From the NCBI GenBank assembly GCA_023846275.1, contig CM043871.1, positions 31,712,569 to 31,776,568 of the forward strand: a stretch of 64,000 bases of DNA. Reading direction: 5' to 3'. The first letter of the stretch is position 1; each line of letters begins with the position of its first letter. Shown here piece by piece: positions 25,301 to 37,300 of the stretch. A program made the position numbers and the translations under genes. The notes under the pieces are model-generated. The model worked only from the letters and a program-made list of their open reading frames with translations. It was not told the DNA's origin and did no database searches. This stretch comes from Vanilla planifolia. Lineage: Eukaryota; Streptophyta; Magnoliopsida; Asparagales; Orchidaceae.

Positions 25301-26793
25301 GAAGACTGCAAGGAAGAATTGAAGCCTTGTCATCCCTCCCTTTCGCCTACTCTCTCGCTCATTTAATGCCCTGAATGTGTTTAGTTGCAAAAAGAAATTC
25401 CATCACTGTTGCATTGATGTCGTATTAAGGAACAAAGAGTTTGATAGTTCGTAGAGAAACCTGAAGAGAGAAACCTGCACCAAATTGCTAGGCCACCACA
25501 TGTATGGAGAGTCCACAAGAAATTTTCTGAACAAGCCAGCCCAACCATATCCCATCATCTACATATCCAGCCCAAAAATACACACAAAATGACTAACAAT
25601 ACAATAAATTAATAGAATAAGGGAAACCAATAACAAATATAATTGAATAAACCATATTTCAACTCGCAATCATTATATTTAGTATTGGTTTTGCTTGTAT
25701 AATATGAAGTGTTTTTTGTACATCATTTCTTAAAACAATGCTAACATTTTTTAATCTTAACTTTGAAATAATTGAAAATATGAAATAATAGATGCATCCA
25801 TATGAGGTATCCATAAAGCTATGTTTCATGTATTCATCTTCTTATGCATGAAAACTAGTATGAAAAACCTTAAATGCAAGCTTTTCAATTACCTGTGTAG
25901 TCTGCACTAGCAAATAAGCTGCAATAGGATTCAGACTCTTGCGATAGAAAGCCTTAACAATTGTGACTATATTCACGGCATAAACCGAGTTTGCACCGCA
26001 GTTTGCAAAGATCGTGATCAACACATGCTCTTTGAGGTTGAAGGGACCTGGGTTCAAGGAGAAACTGAGATTGGTGAAGGGAACATGAAAGTTTCTTGTG
26101 GGAAGTGTTGCAGCCATTAATTTGCCAAGTGGTAGAACAACAATCTGGGCCGAGATGGCTGATATGGTGAGCTGATTGTTGCGGTAGCCGAAGAACTGAT
26201 TCATGAATGCTAGGAGAGCACAAGCAACTATCCCAAGAAGCCATGTTCTAAAGGTCAGGACCGGCAATGTCGGGTCATCAGTAATCGGCACGGTGAGCCT
26301 GACTTCCTCAATTGGGCTATCGTTGATCTCCTCTGAACCAAATGCAAAGGATTGAAAAAAGCTATTCTTTAGTCTGCTTCGGTAATATAAAAGTAAAAAA
26401 TTTCTTGGAGGGGATCTAAGAAACAATAATGGAATAAATAAATAAACATTTTTAACATGCATGATTCTTTAAATCATGATTTGTGATTGGATGATGAATT
26501 AATGGTCGTGACTTCTGGGGTTTTTAATGCAGCGACATCAAAATACAAAAGATTCTTTGAGAACTGGACTAGAAGAAGGAAGAGAAAGCAGTAATGCTGC
26601 GACATTAGAGAAGTTATATCTGGAAGAATTAACAAAAAAAAAAACACTTCTGCTTTCAAAAACATCATAAACTCGTCAAGATGGGACGGATTAGGGAATA
26701 AAAAACATAATTGAGAAAGCCATCTGAGAAAAGAATGCACCCGTTCTCCTTACCGTCGACATTTTGCTCGCCTGCTCTCCGTTCGTCAGCCAT
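22334..26793 (-). CDS. Oligopeptide transporter, OPT family, peptide-transporter clade
   Basis: Proton-coupled transporter of small peptides (or metal chelates) in membranes, by family knowledge. Seven exons on the minus strand in coding order: 26793-26754, 26332-25893, 25558-25461, 25370-24798, 24231-23973, 23883-23701 and 22951-22334. All junctions are GT-AG and phases agree (40, 440, 98, 573, 259, 183 and 618 nt), giving 736 residues, normal for the family. The N-terminus carries [17 protein letters not shown] (18-34). The NPG motif of the family is at 107-109 (SLNPGPF) and the KIPP(R/K) motif at 521-525 (KIPPKSMF). [29 protein letters not shown] and a C-terminal [13 protein letters not shown] are further landmarks of plant peptide-type OPTs. 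Many hydrophobic stretches are present. It most resembles OPT7/OPT5-type members, but the exact paralogue and substrate cannot be read from sequence. Confidence 0.93.
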
Positions 26794-26818
26794 GGCAGTA
26801 TTCTTCACTTTAGTTCCC

Positions 26819-27425
26819 ACTGCGCGGCGGCCAAGTTAAAGCATTCATGCAATTGCAGAATATTCTGCCCTACTTCTGTAAGTTCAAATATCTATTTGTT
26901 TCATAAGGGAATATCGATTTATTAGCCGACGTTACCTCTTTATAAGAAACAGCTGTATGTGTCCAAATATTTGTTTAATATCTCCATCAAAGATATTCGC
27001 TACTCTATCTGTATGATCACGATCCCCGCTCGAATCGGAGGGGAAACCCTAACCTCAAGGAGCCATAATTCCCGGCGGAAACTCGACCTAATTCGGAAAT
27101 TAAATACGCTCTTTTGATCTACACCAAATGTGGCTTTTGAGTTTGAGATGGCGAATCAAGTAATTACCTTTTGACGGAAATTTTTCATTAAATACATGTC
27201 TTGCAAACAATCCTAAAATGGTGGGGGAATAAATGCGTTTGAAGCTGCGGTTTTGGAATCCATTAGCTAATCGAAAATCGCGGACTAGAAGCAGGAAAAG
27301 TAGGAACTGCTTACGTCGTCAAACTCCGATCGCCGGCGATCACCGGATGACTGCATGATGTCGGCGGCATATGTGGAGAGAGATGGAGGCATCGCGGTAT
27401 GGATGAAATAATTTTTATTCGAAAC
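26819..27425 (-). promoter_or_regulatory. Putative OPT promoter and non-coding first exon
   Basis: Upstream of the OPT start codon, a pyrimidine/CAG acceptor-like site ends at 26820. A GC-richer segment at about 27315-27420 ends with a good minus-strand donor (GAC|GTAAGC, donor at 27314). Together these could be a spliced 5' leader with a 495-bp intron. Open frames in that segment do not join the OPT frame in phase, so it would be non-coding. This is inference from splice sites and composition only. Confidence 0.35.
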
Positions 27426-28124
27426 AACCTGCTAAACGTTTTGGCGCGAACTTTAAAATAAAAATATATATTTTTTTTTTTTTTTAATAATATCGGTTAG
27501 TTTTCACTTGACACGGCTTTGGCGCCATTTTTACCGGAAAAATATAACAACCATATGATGCATAGTTGGAATATTAGCTTTTTTTTTTCCAAGTTTTTAA
27601 GATTTTTTTTTTTTTAGAATTTTTTTTTTTCACTTTTGTGATATCATGGTATTTTCTAATCTCAAAATTATTTTAATGCTAATATATTTAATTATAAAAT
27701 TTTTATGAGTACTTATTTAGATTTATCTATAAAGAAAATATCTCAATATCTTAAGTTCATGATAACAATTTATTCTTACATCCCTAAAAGTCAAAGTCAA
27801 TTCATGTGATTTATTTTTCAAGATATGATGACGTTCAGTATTTATTCTCTTCAGATATTGCACTTTAATATTATGTGATATTAATGAAAAAAAGTTTAGC
27901 AATTTTAAATAACATTAAAGATATGGTTTTGAACAACAATATTATTTCTTGAGCTTTTTTCCTTTATGTACATGCGAGTATACTTTGAGGGCAGCTTTTT
28001 TTCCATTATTGTGATTTATATCGCATGTGTTATCAAAGAATCGTGATTTGCTTAACTTGTTTGATTTGATCTCTATTTTTTCTTCCTTTTGATCTTATGT
28101 GTTCGTCAACAAATAATACAAAGC
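26820..28124. other. Intergenic DNA upstream of the OPT gene
   Basis: Contains the possible leader exon noted separately. From about 27420 on it is AT-rich with several poly-T tracts (around 27470 and 27575-27630). No gene is seen. Confidence 0.5.
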
Positions 28125-30690
28125 CCCATCTAATCATAGTCTTGATAACATTGATAATTAGATATTATGTATAATTAAAATATTAAGTGATTTAACAAAT
28201 ATAATGGGGATAACTCACCCAACCACCCTACATAGAGTAATAGGAGCCACAAAAATTTGTATACATGACAACTTTGCCCAAATTTATGATCTATAAATAT
28301 GAATTTATAATTGTTTATTACGTTCACCATGTTGAGAACTAAATGACGCCACATCGATCTACGATGCTCTCCTTATTCTAACCATCATAACCACTTACAC
28401 AAATATGATATACATACCAAACCTGTATAATATTGTTTTAAGTGTTATTTTAATATTAAAGATATCTCTATTATATTTTGAACCTTTTCTCTATCTCTTC
28501 AATTTCACAAAAAAAATTATTAATGCTAATTCTAATTGAAATAACAACTTAATTAAACTATTATTTACATAAAATAAAAATAAATTTAACAAAAGAGTCA
28601 ACTTAAATACTTACTTCTTAATTTGTTGTTACATGATTTCCTTTGCTATTTTGTTGCTATAGCTTTTGTTATTTTCATTCTCTTGCTTCCAACATACTCC
28701 TTTAATTATAATAAGTATTGTCAAATGTTCCTAAAACCTCTCATTCACTTTTACTTATAATTTTTAAACCACCTAAGTTTCTCCCTCTCTCTCTCTCATT
28801 TCTAACTTGGACCTCACTTAGAGAAAAAATAAATAAATTTTGATTTATTAACCAAAGACACCAGACTTATGAAAGTCTATTTTTCAAATCAATAAAAAAT
28901 ATGCAACTACCTATAATGGTTAAAAAACATATCATCGTTTTAACTTACCTGCACTAATGCTATTGTCAAAACTAGTTTTTCTACACTAGAATTTTTAAAA
29001 TTATAAATTTACCCTTACACAATTCACATTTTTAAATTTGCATATTTATGCTCCACAAAATTGATTAAATTTAAGCCAAAATTGTAAAAATTGTAAATAT
29101 ACAATGAGCAAAAAAACCTATAAATTATAACTATATATTGAAATTTTTAAAATTTATAAATAATTTTTTAACTCTCAAAATACTATAAGTTTAATACCAT
29201 TAAACTCAATTTATAAGACTTCTTTATTAATATATCAAAATAATAGTTTTAACCAAATTTAAGATCATAACACACTTTCTAATGTTTATAATAATTTTAA
29301 TATTTATAAGTATAAATAATATATTTTTAAGAAATTGATTTGATCAAATTCAATCACATCTGACCATAATCAAATATCATGTATAATTAAAATATTAGAT
29401 GATTCAACAAATATAACTAGGATAACTCACCCAAGCACCTTACATAAAGTAATAACGATCACAAAAAATTGCATACATGAGACCTTTGCCCAAACTTATA
29501 ATATACTAGTATGAATTTATAATTATTTAATATGTTCAAGTTGTTGAGAACTAAACAATGCCCTTATTGATCTGCAATGTTTTCCTTACTCTAACCATCA
29601 TAACCTACTCATACAAATATGATATATATATATATATCAAACTTGTATGATACTACTTTAAATGTTATTTTAATATTTATAACATCTCAATTATATTTTA
29701 AACCCTTTATTTACCCCTTTAATTATACTTAAAACAATCCCAATACTAATTCTAATTGAAATAACAACTTAACTAAACTATTATTTGCAAAAAATAAAAA
29801 TAAATTCAATAAAAAAAATCAACTTAAATGCGTACTTCATTTTAGTTTATTATTACATGATTTGCTTTTCTATTTCATTATTATAATTTTTTTTCATTTT
29901 CTTACTTTCATCCTCTTTCTTCAACTATAATAAGCTTTTTCCAATGTTCTTATAACTTCTCCTTTCCTTTTACTTATGATTTCTAAAAGAACTAAACTCT
30001 CTCTCTCTCTCTCTCCTTTCTAACTTAGACCTCACGTAGAGGAAAAACCCAATTGTAATTTATTAATCAAACATGACATAGGTAAGGAAGTCAAGTTTTT
30101 TAAAATCAGTAACGAATATGCAACTATCTAGAATGGTTAAAAGACAACATTATCTTAACTTACCTGTACTATCGTCATCGCAAACAAACAACCCTTTCAC
30201 ATGGAATACAGTCACTAGGATTTGCTAAATACACTCTATAATTCATTTATATGGAAATTCATTCTTTGCCAAAATTAGTTTTTCTATGTCAAAATTTTCA
30301 AAATTATAAATTTACTTTTACACAACTCACATTTTTAAATTTAAATATTTGCAAACTCCATAAAATTGATTAGATTTAAGCAAAAATTTTAAAAATTATA
30401 AATGCACTATGAACACAAGCCTATAAATTATAAGTAGTATTGGAACTTAAAAGGAATATAAATAAATAATCTGTCTTAAAAAATTACAAGCTTAATATCA
30501 TTAAACTCAATTTATAAGATTATTTCTATTAATATATCTAAATAATATTTTTAACCAAATTTTAGATGATGACATACTTTCTAATATTTTATAATTATTT
30601 TAATATTTTTTTATGTAAAAAGTAATATTTAAAAAAATTGATTCGATTAAATTTCAATTATATTTGATCAAAATCTTATTAGCATACAAG
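28125..30690. repeat. Tandem duplication of about 1.2-1.3 kb
   Basis: Two adjacent diverged direct copies, about 28125-29350 and 29351-30690. Shared landmarks in the same order: ATGTATAATTAAAATATTA (28167 and 29379), GGATAACTCACCCAA, ACTTTGCCCAAA, GTTGAGAACTAAA, CTAACCATCATAACC, ACAAATATGATATA, AATTCTAATTGAAATAACAACTTAA, a (CT)n tract, TTCTAACTT..ACCTCAC, TGCAACTA.CTA.AATGGTTAAAA, and a near-identical end around TTGATT(T/C)GAT(C/T)AAATT. The offset at the first landmark is 1212 bases. The copies carry no coding signal and differ by many substitutions and indels, so the duplication is old. Confidence 0.85.
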
Positions 30691-32066
30691 GTTTCTCATC
30701 AAGATCTAAGCTAGAAATTAAAAATAGTTATATAGATTTTCGTGCTCATGATGTGTTTATGATCATTTTTTAAATAGTGAAAGATATATCATTTTCCACT
30801 AGATTTGAAAGAAATTATGGATTTAGATCACTAATATTGTCTATCTTTGTTAGCAAATAATTAGGCATCATCAATTTATGAAAAGAATTTAAATAAAATC
30901 ATTAAAAATAATAATTTTATTAATCTATATAATGGTTTAAATATAATAAACTTTGAATCGAACAAAATATTTATTAAACATTTATAAATAATTTTAAAAT
31001 TATGAATTTTATTTTATCTAGCAAAAAATTATCAACTTAATTTGTCATCATTACCCCCACTAATTGTTAGATAACTAATGTCAAAAAATTGATTTTGTAA
31101 AATAATTTCATTCACTTCAAATAAATAAAAGATTTAAATTTATTACGATAAATATATTTAACCAAATAACATCATTCCTTACCATTTTATAAATTCAATG
31201 AATTTAATCCTATCAAATGGATCATTAATAAATTAGAAAATATTTCAAATAAATAAAAATATTTATTTCATGTGAATCTCTTGATTGTTTTATTATATTC
31301 TTCATATTACGTTTGTGAAAACATCATGTGTTGTTAAAAAGAAAACTTGATGCTTAAAACATACCCTATTAAATTTAACAACAAAACATACAAAATATAT
31401 TGATAAAGTTTAATAAAATATACAAAATGTACAAATAATCTCAATTTTAAAAGACAAAACGAATAAAATATATAAATTTATATTTATGAAATTTAATAAT
31501 TGAAAAAACTAAAGAGAAGAATAGATTAAAATTTGTGATAAAATACATTTGAAAAATATTTTTATATTTTTTTTGAATTTTAACAACAAAAACACTATTT
31601 TTTAAATATTTTTAAATAATTTAGATATTTTGTGACATTTGAAATGCAAGAAAATAAAAATATTAAAAATAATGAAATGGTAAAACCCTATAAATTAGCA
31701 ACACCAATTCAGCAAACGAAGGCCTGATTTTACAAAAAAGAACTTATTGAATCGTTACAAAATAGTTATTGTTATAAAATAACAAAAAATATTATGTCAT
31801 TTTTTTTAAAATAAAAAATTTATTTATGTAATTTTTATTTATGTTTTTTTAAAAAAAAATTTGAATTAAAAAAGTGTCAAACAAATCCATAAACAAATAA
31901 AACTGTGGCTGAAGTACCACTAACACTGAAGAACTGATACAATGGAGAAGCACAAGGTAAAATCATACGGGTGCCTTTCAAGCACGACTACCCGAAACCC
32001 AAAAGCTACTACATGAATAGATAACCCACACATACACAGCGAGACAGTAGAGAAGAATGACATGGT
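30691..32066. other. AT-rich intergenic DNA and 3' UTR of the proline-rich gene
   Basis: Extremely AT-rich to about 31880 without coding signal. The last 150 bases before 32067 have balanced composition and are probably the 3' UTR of the minus-strand proline-rich gene. Confidence 0.5.
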
Positions 32067-32465
32067 TCATGGGCTCTCAGCTGCCGGCGGCGGCGAAAGG
32101 AACGGAATGGAAGGGAAAGATGGGATATTTGGAATGGAAGGGAAAGATGGGATATTTGGAATGGAAGGGAAAGATGGGATATTTGGAATGGAAGGAATCA
32201 CCGGAAACGATGGAAGCGGAGGCAACGCCACCTGCGGAATGCTCGGAATGGTCGGAATCGACGGAATGGCCGGAATCGTAGGGATGGTCGGAATCGCCGG
32301 AATGGGCGGCAAGGCGAGCTTCGGCAGCGTCGATTTGGGTGAGCTCGGCAGAGTCACCACCGTCGGCGAAGGAGCGTCCGCGAGAAGTCGAGCCCCGCTG
32401 CAGCCGGAGTTGTTGCCGAGAAAGGCGAGAACGACGAAAGCGAGGAAGGGAGTCCAAGAAGCCAT
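32067..32465 (-). CDS. Small secreted proline-rich protein (PELPK / hydroxyproline-rich-like)
   Basis: Intronless gene of 132 residues, probably exported to the cell wall or apoplast. The start at 32465 gives MASWTPFLAFVVLAFLG, a typical signal peptide with likely cleavage near residues 20-26 (..SGCSGA). The remainder is almost entirely Pro/Ile/Ser/Leu: an LPSSP..LPKLALPPIP opening similar in flavour to PELPK proteins, then IP(A/T/S)IP dipeptide-like repeats. Three perfect copies of a nine-residue Ile/Pro/Ser/Phe repeat lie near the C-terminus (DNA 32104-32184). No catalytic domain is present. The GC-rich coding sequence stands out from AT-rich flanks, and an upstream TATA box supports expression. 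The family assignment is by composition and architecture; it could equally be an unclassified hydroxyproline-rich glycoprotein. Confidence 0.8.
   Translation of the reverse strand: MASWTPFLAFVVLAFLGNNSGCSGARLLADAPSPTVVTLPSSPKSTLPKLALPPIPAIPTIPTIPAIPSIPTIPSIPQVALPPLPSFPVIPSIPNIPSFPSIPNIPSFPSIPNIPSFPSIPFLSPPPAAESP
32104..32184. repeat. Three perfect 27-bp tandem repeats inside the proline-rich gene
   Basis: Units 32104-32130, 32131-32157 and 32158-32184 are identical at every base, and a partial fourth unit follows. Each is in frame and adds nine residues. Perfect identity, including silent positions, implies recent expansion or ongoing homogenisation. Confidence 0.97.
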
Positions 32466-32530
32466 GGCCGGCACTCGAAAAGAAGGAGAGTACTCACTCT
32501 GGATGTCTTGACTTGTTCGAGGGACATGGC

Positions 32531-32537
32531 ATTTATA
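32531..32537 (-). promoter_or_regulatory. TATA box of the proline-rich gene
   Basis: Minus-strand TATAAAT 66 bases upstream of the ATG at 32465. A transcription start about 30 bases downstream would leave a leader of roughly 40 bases, reasonable for a small plant gene. Confidence 0.65.
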
Positions 32538-34200
32538 AGGGAAGGAGATGGTGAAGGGATCGGAGAGGTAGGTCGTTTATTGGCTAACAGCCAAGTAAAA
32601 AAGAATTAACTAGAAGAAAAGTCAAATTTTTGCTTGGTGCTTTGTTATGGTTGCCTTTGTTCTTGTTAGTTCACCTTCCCAACTTCCTTCTTTGAAAGAA
32701 GATAAGCCATGGGGGTACCGCTCCTTCCCGGTGGCTCTTATGTGATGTCGTGTATCTGCGCGCGTGGCGCCTGTAAATTGGCCGCGAAGGGGGAGACGGC
32801 CGTCTGAGTTACCGTTGGAAAAGGAGGCATGATCCTTTGACGGCATATCAGCCGGTTGTGGCACGTTGGAGACTTCCGAGACCGATGACCTCACAAGATG
32901 AGGATAGACATGCCGGTGACTTACCCTTCTCTTTTCTTATAGTTGTAAGTTTATAAAAAAAAAAATTAAAATAATGGTTTGACAAAATTGGAAAAACAAG
33001 TTTCATTGAGTAAAATTATATTTTAATATTTTTAAATTTTAAAATTTAAAAATAAATTGAAATGTAATCTATAAATGGGTATAATTTTGGATAATCTTTA
33101 TTTCAATTATATGTTTGTTTTACTTTTGAAATAAAATTTTAAATTAGATATATGTCTTTAAAATTTATCATAAATTCTTCAACTAGTCTCCTGGCTTTAT
33201 TTAGATCACTAGTTTTGAGTTATTTTTGATGATTTGAGTTGATCTTTATGGAAACCATATAATTGTTCTTATGAACTATTATATAGACATGATATCATTT
33301 TTCATCATTATCTTATGATGTGTATTTTTTTATTAAAAATATTTGAAAATTCCAACCTAAGAGAACTTTTATGAGAGTCAAACTAGATTTATTGACCATC
33401 ATTACATTATTATAATTTTATTACAATTTATTTTAAAATTTTCATACAATAAATACTTTGGATAAATATATATTCTATTCATTTTTAGTTTTAATTTTAA
33501 AATTATGATAATCAATTCTAAGATTTATCTTTAAAAAGTAGCTGACACTAGAACCCAAATAAAACATATTAACAAGGTTAGATATGAGAAACATTTACTC
33601 GATGATGATTTTATCGATTGTCATATTATTAATATATATTCTCTAACTATATTCCTTTTAAGTGTTAAAACAATATTATTACATAAGAATTTCATCTTTT
33701 TTGAAAAAATCATTTCCCAAAGAGTTCATCAACTTGTCATTTAAGCTTAGTATGTCCCATGAGATTCATATAATACGAGTGATTTTGGAGTTTTGAGCTT
33801 AGGATAAATAACATATTACACCTCTCATATGAGATAGTTTATTTAGAAGCTCATTTAAAGTAATGCCTACAAATTCCTTTAATAATTTTAGAGCTTTTAA
33901 AACAATATATGTCTCTCCAAACTAATTTGTTAGAATTTTTTTTGATATGAATGAGATAAAAATAACTACTTTCAATAAATTTCATATAAAGATGATTAAA
34001 TTAAACTTTTTCTAATTTTAAATACCATTATTTCTTTAATTTAATCTTTTGAATGGATTTCACAACTATATGTCCTCTAATAAAAAGATAATAATTTGTC
34101 GTCACTTTATTTTTATGAAGTGACAAGCTTTGATTCGAAGGACAACTTAAAAGATTGAACCTTCTTAGATGGCCTTAGGGCTATTTTTTAAGGGTATCAA
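32538..34200. other. Upstream region and intergenic DNA
   Basis: Positions 32620-32920 are less AT-rich than the surroundings and probably belong to the promoter of the proline-rich gene. A 90-codon minus frame there (32622-32894) has no family signature and no splice support. From 32950 on the sequence is AT-rich with no gene. Confidence 0.4.
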
Positions 34201-34269
34201 ACACCTAAATGAGACTATCAATGAAGTACAATTCATTAAACTCACATGTAATGATTAAAGATTTTATTC

Positions 34270-34390
34270 ACCTTTGAGATTGGCTCTTTTGAGTGTACTT
34301 ATGAAAATCACATTCATGACACTCCCTCCATCTATAATTAATTTCAATTTGTTATTATTGTAGGTCACAAAGATACTAATAATGTTTTTC
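34270..34390 (-). pseudogene. Ty3/gypsy retrotransposon aspartic protease fragment
   Basis: On the minus strand a frame reads IIDGGS followed by a NV and a hydrophobic stretch, matching the plant gypsy polyprotein protease context in which the active-site Asp-Gly-Gly-Ser is followed by N(V/A). A stop follows about 20 residues later, and further element-like sequence (to about 33900 and 34500) is full of stops. This is a dead remnant; no LTR could be attached to it. Confidence 0.5.
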
Positions 34391-34399
34391 TCTAATCTC

Positions 34400-37300
34400 C
34401 AACATCTTTTCTAAGCATAGATAGACACTTCATGACACCTATATTCTCATATTCTTTCCATATTACTCATGATGACCCCTATTTTTATTTTTTTTCATCA
34501 GAGCTCATCAATTGTTGTTACTTGATATCATTGAACATAAAAAGTAACTAAATCACCAATTTTATTTTGTAAATAAGACAAAAAAATTTATAGTTGTATA
34601 TTAATATGTATTATTTTATTCATTTATACTCTTTACTCAAACACTTAACGTGAGAGTGGTAAGTCTAATGTAGACTTAGGAAGTAATTATATCAATGATA
34701 ATAATATTGTAGTATCTCAGCTCACATTCTTGAGTGACATCATGTCATCTACTTCTTTTATTAGTTTTAAAAATTATTTTTATAAATAAAATAAGTCACA
34801 TATGATTTTGAAGCTAATTTAAACTCACATAAAAAATATTTTAAAAAACTATCATATTGTCTTTTTAAAAATCATGTTCATAAATCATAATAAAATAACT
34901 AATATACATTTAACATTAGTGATATTAAACTAATATATTTCCTCAAAGTCTTATGTTATATCTCATTTTGATCTGAGATATTAGATATTAAAACAAGTTA
35001 AGCCAATTATCACTTGACAAAGACTATATAATCTATATGTAAAATAAACATTTTAGAGTCATACCACATGCTTGATCAATATCACAAAATAGAACATATA
35101 AATATATGAACAACATATCTATACAATGTTGTTTTTTTTTCTTTTTAAAATAGTCCATCTTCTATCTCATAACATCAATAAAATTTTTTATTACTCTTTT
35201 TTTATCATTTTGAAATTCATTTTTTTGTTAGTTTTTGAATGAGAACCTTTAACATTTTTTAATTCTTTTGGATTTCACTTCTACAATATATTATTTTGAA
35301 TAATGCTCACACTTCTAGAACATATCATTGCACAATGGGATATGTCTTATGCTAACTCATTTGGCACCACCTTTGAAATATTTGATTCTAAATAATAGAC
35401 TTATTTTTAGAATATATTTGTAACGAGTTAAGACATTTAAGATAACCAACATTTATATATTTTAAAATCATGCCATATCCTTTTTAACTAACCTTTATTT
35501 TTACTTCTTTTCTTTTCTTTTTCTAAATTAATACAATAAATAATTAATCTTTCACAGCAATATTATTTTTTCTCAATTAGTCATTAACATGATATTTTAA
35601 TTTAATCATATATAGTAAAATTTATGCAATCAAATGATAATATAATATCATGCTAAAATTTGAAATAGCATATGATGCCAATACAAGCAAAAATCAAAAA
35701 TATTTTCCAAATTTTTGAATTTAAATTACTATTTCTAATGAGGACATTACATATCAAACAATAGTACATCAATCAAATATATAGAATACAAATGCTATGT
35801 TGTGATGTCCCTCTATTATAATTATTTTACAATATTATAATTATGTGATAGAGCAAGTAATTATGTTATAAAGATTATATTTCATGCCAAAATAAAATAA
35901 TATTATTTTGGACCTCTTTTGAAAATGTGTAATTGTACAAAGCAAATTTTGAATTCTAAAATTAGCATATCTTTGGGTAAAGCTCATTAAAAGGAACTTG
36001 TTAGTTCTTAGTTTAAAATTTTTGAAACACATTTGGAATTATTGTAAATTATGGAAAGATGAAAAGAATTTTATACCTATGAACACGTACGCACATACAC
36101 ACACACACAAACAATTGTTATATTAAATCATAGTCAATGGTTTTAGGCAAATCGTATCCCTTGTTTCCAGTAGCTTGTAGAGGAAGTAACTAAGGGATAC
36201 GAGATCCTTTTGAAAAATTAAAGGAGAAAGGAGGTGCTACCAAAAATTTTGGCAACTAAGGAAGCTTCTTTTTTAATTGAAAGCTAGTGTTGAGTTGGTT
36301 CTAATAATGAAAAGAATAAAGGAGGGAGAAAATTTATTAGAAGTAGCTAGATTAAATTTTAGTCAAACCTAAAGAATAATTAGGACAAGCCAATGAAGCT
36401 TTGATAGCTTATTATATAGATTATAAAAAAAGGATAAAGTAAAGTTCATTAGTTTAGGTTGTTTTTCCATCTTTATTGTCACAGCTTTATGGTCAAGGCT
36501 TTGCATTAGTTGAGTTTGAAGTTTTTGAATGAGAAACCCCACATATAAGATTATATAATTGCCTCATTTTTAAGTTCTATATATTCAAGCTGAATTTTAG
36601 GAAGAAAAAATTAAGTTTCTCTTAAAAAAAATAGAGTTTCAAAAGTTAACATATAACATTGTTGGTATGTAATGTAAAATATGTTAGGTTAGAGCAAAAA
36701 ACTATTTTTCTATGAATCATATATGATATATTATTATTTTATATACAATACATTCACTTTGAGAGTAATAGGAATTAGTTTTTGTCCCCTTGAAGATGAT
36801 GATTATAAAACCAAGTTTCTAATTATTAATAAATATTTGAAGTGCTTATGTATGTAGTTATAACTAATTACTATAATAAATTTTAAAAAAAAAGTAAGAA
36901 TAATGCACTTATAATTGAAAGAAGTTTAAAGGCTTGTGATAAAGCTTTGCCCTAAATATTATGGAGCCACCTTTTCAACTCTTGGTGGAGTGATTGTCCA
37001 CCAAGAGTTCAACAATAACTCATTTACTTAGTTTGATTTGTTAACCCATCACTTGATTTATATGGAACTTTAGAATCATTCAACTCATGCATGCATCCTT
37101 TTGTAAAACTATGTCTTGAGTTATTAAATCTTTTAGAACTACATTAACACATTAGTAATATTAATTTTAATCTTTTTAAATTAAATTTAAGCTTTAAGTT
37201 AATAAAATCAAATTTAAAACAAGCCATGTTCTATATAATGATTATACAATAGATTCAAGGCTTAGAGAAGCAACTGAAGTTAAACTATGTTATGATATCA

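Noticed and set aside
32622..32894. 90-codon minus frame upstream of the proline-rich gene
   Set aside because: No domain, signal peptide or splice partner; it lies in the likely promoter. A small unknown gene cannot be fully excluded.
34320..34345. Stowaway-type MITE end (CTCCCTCC motif)
   Set aside because: The motif coincides with the reverse complement of the gypsy IIDGGS coding fragment and has no inverted partner nearby.
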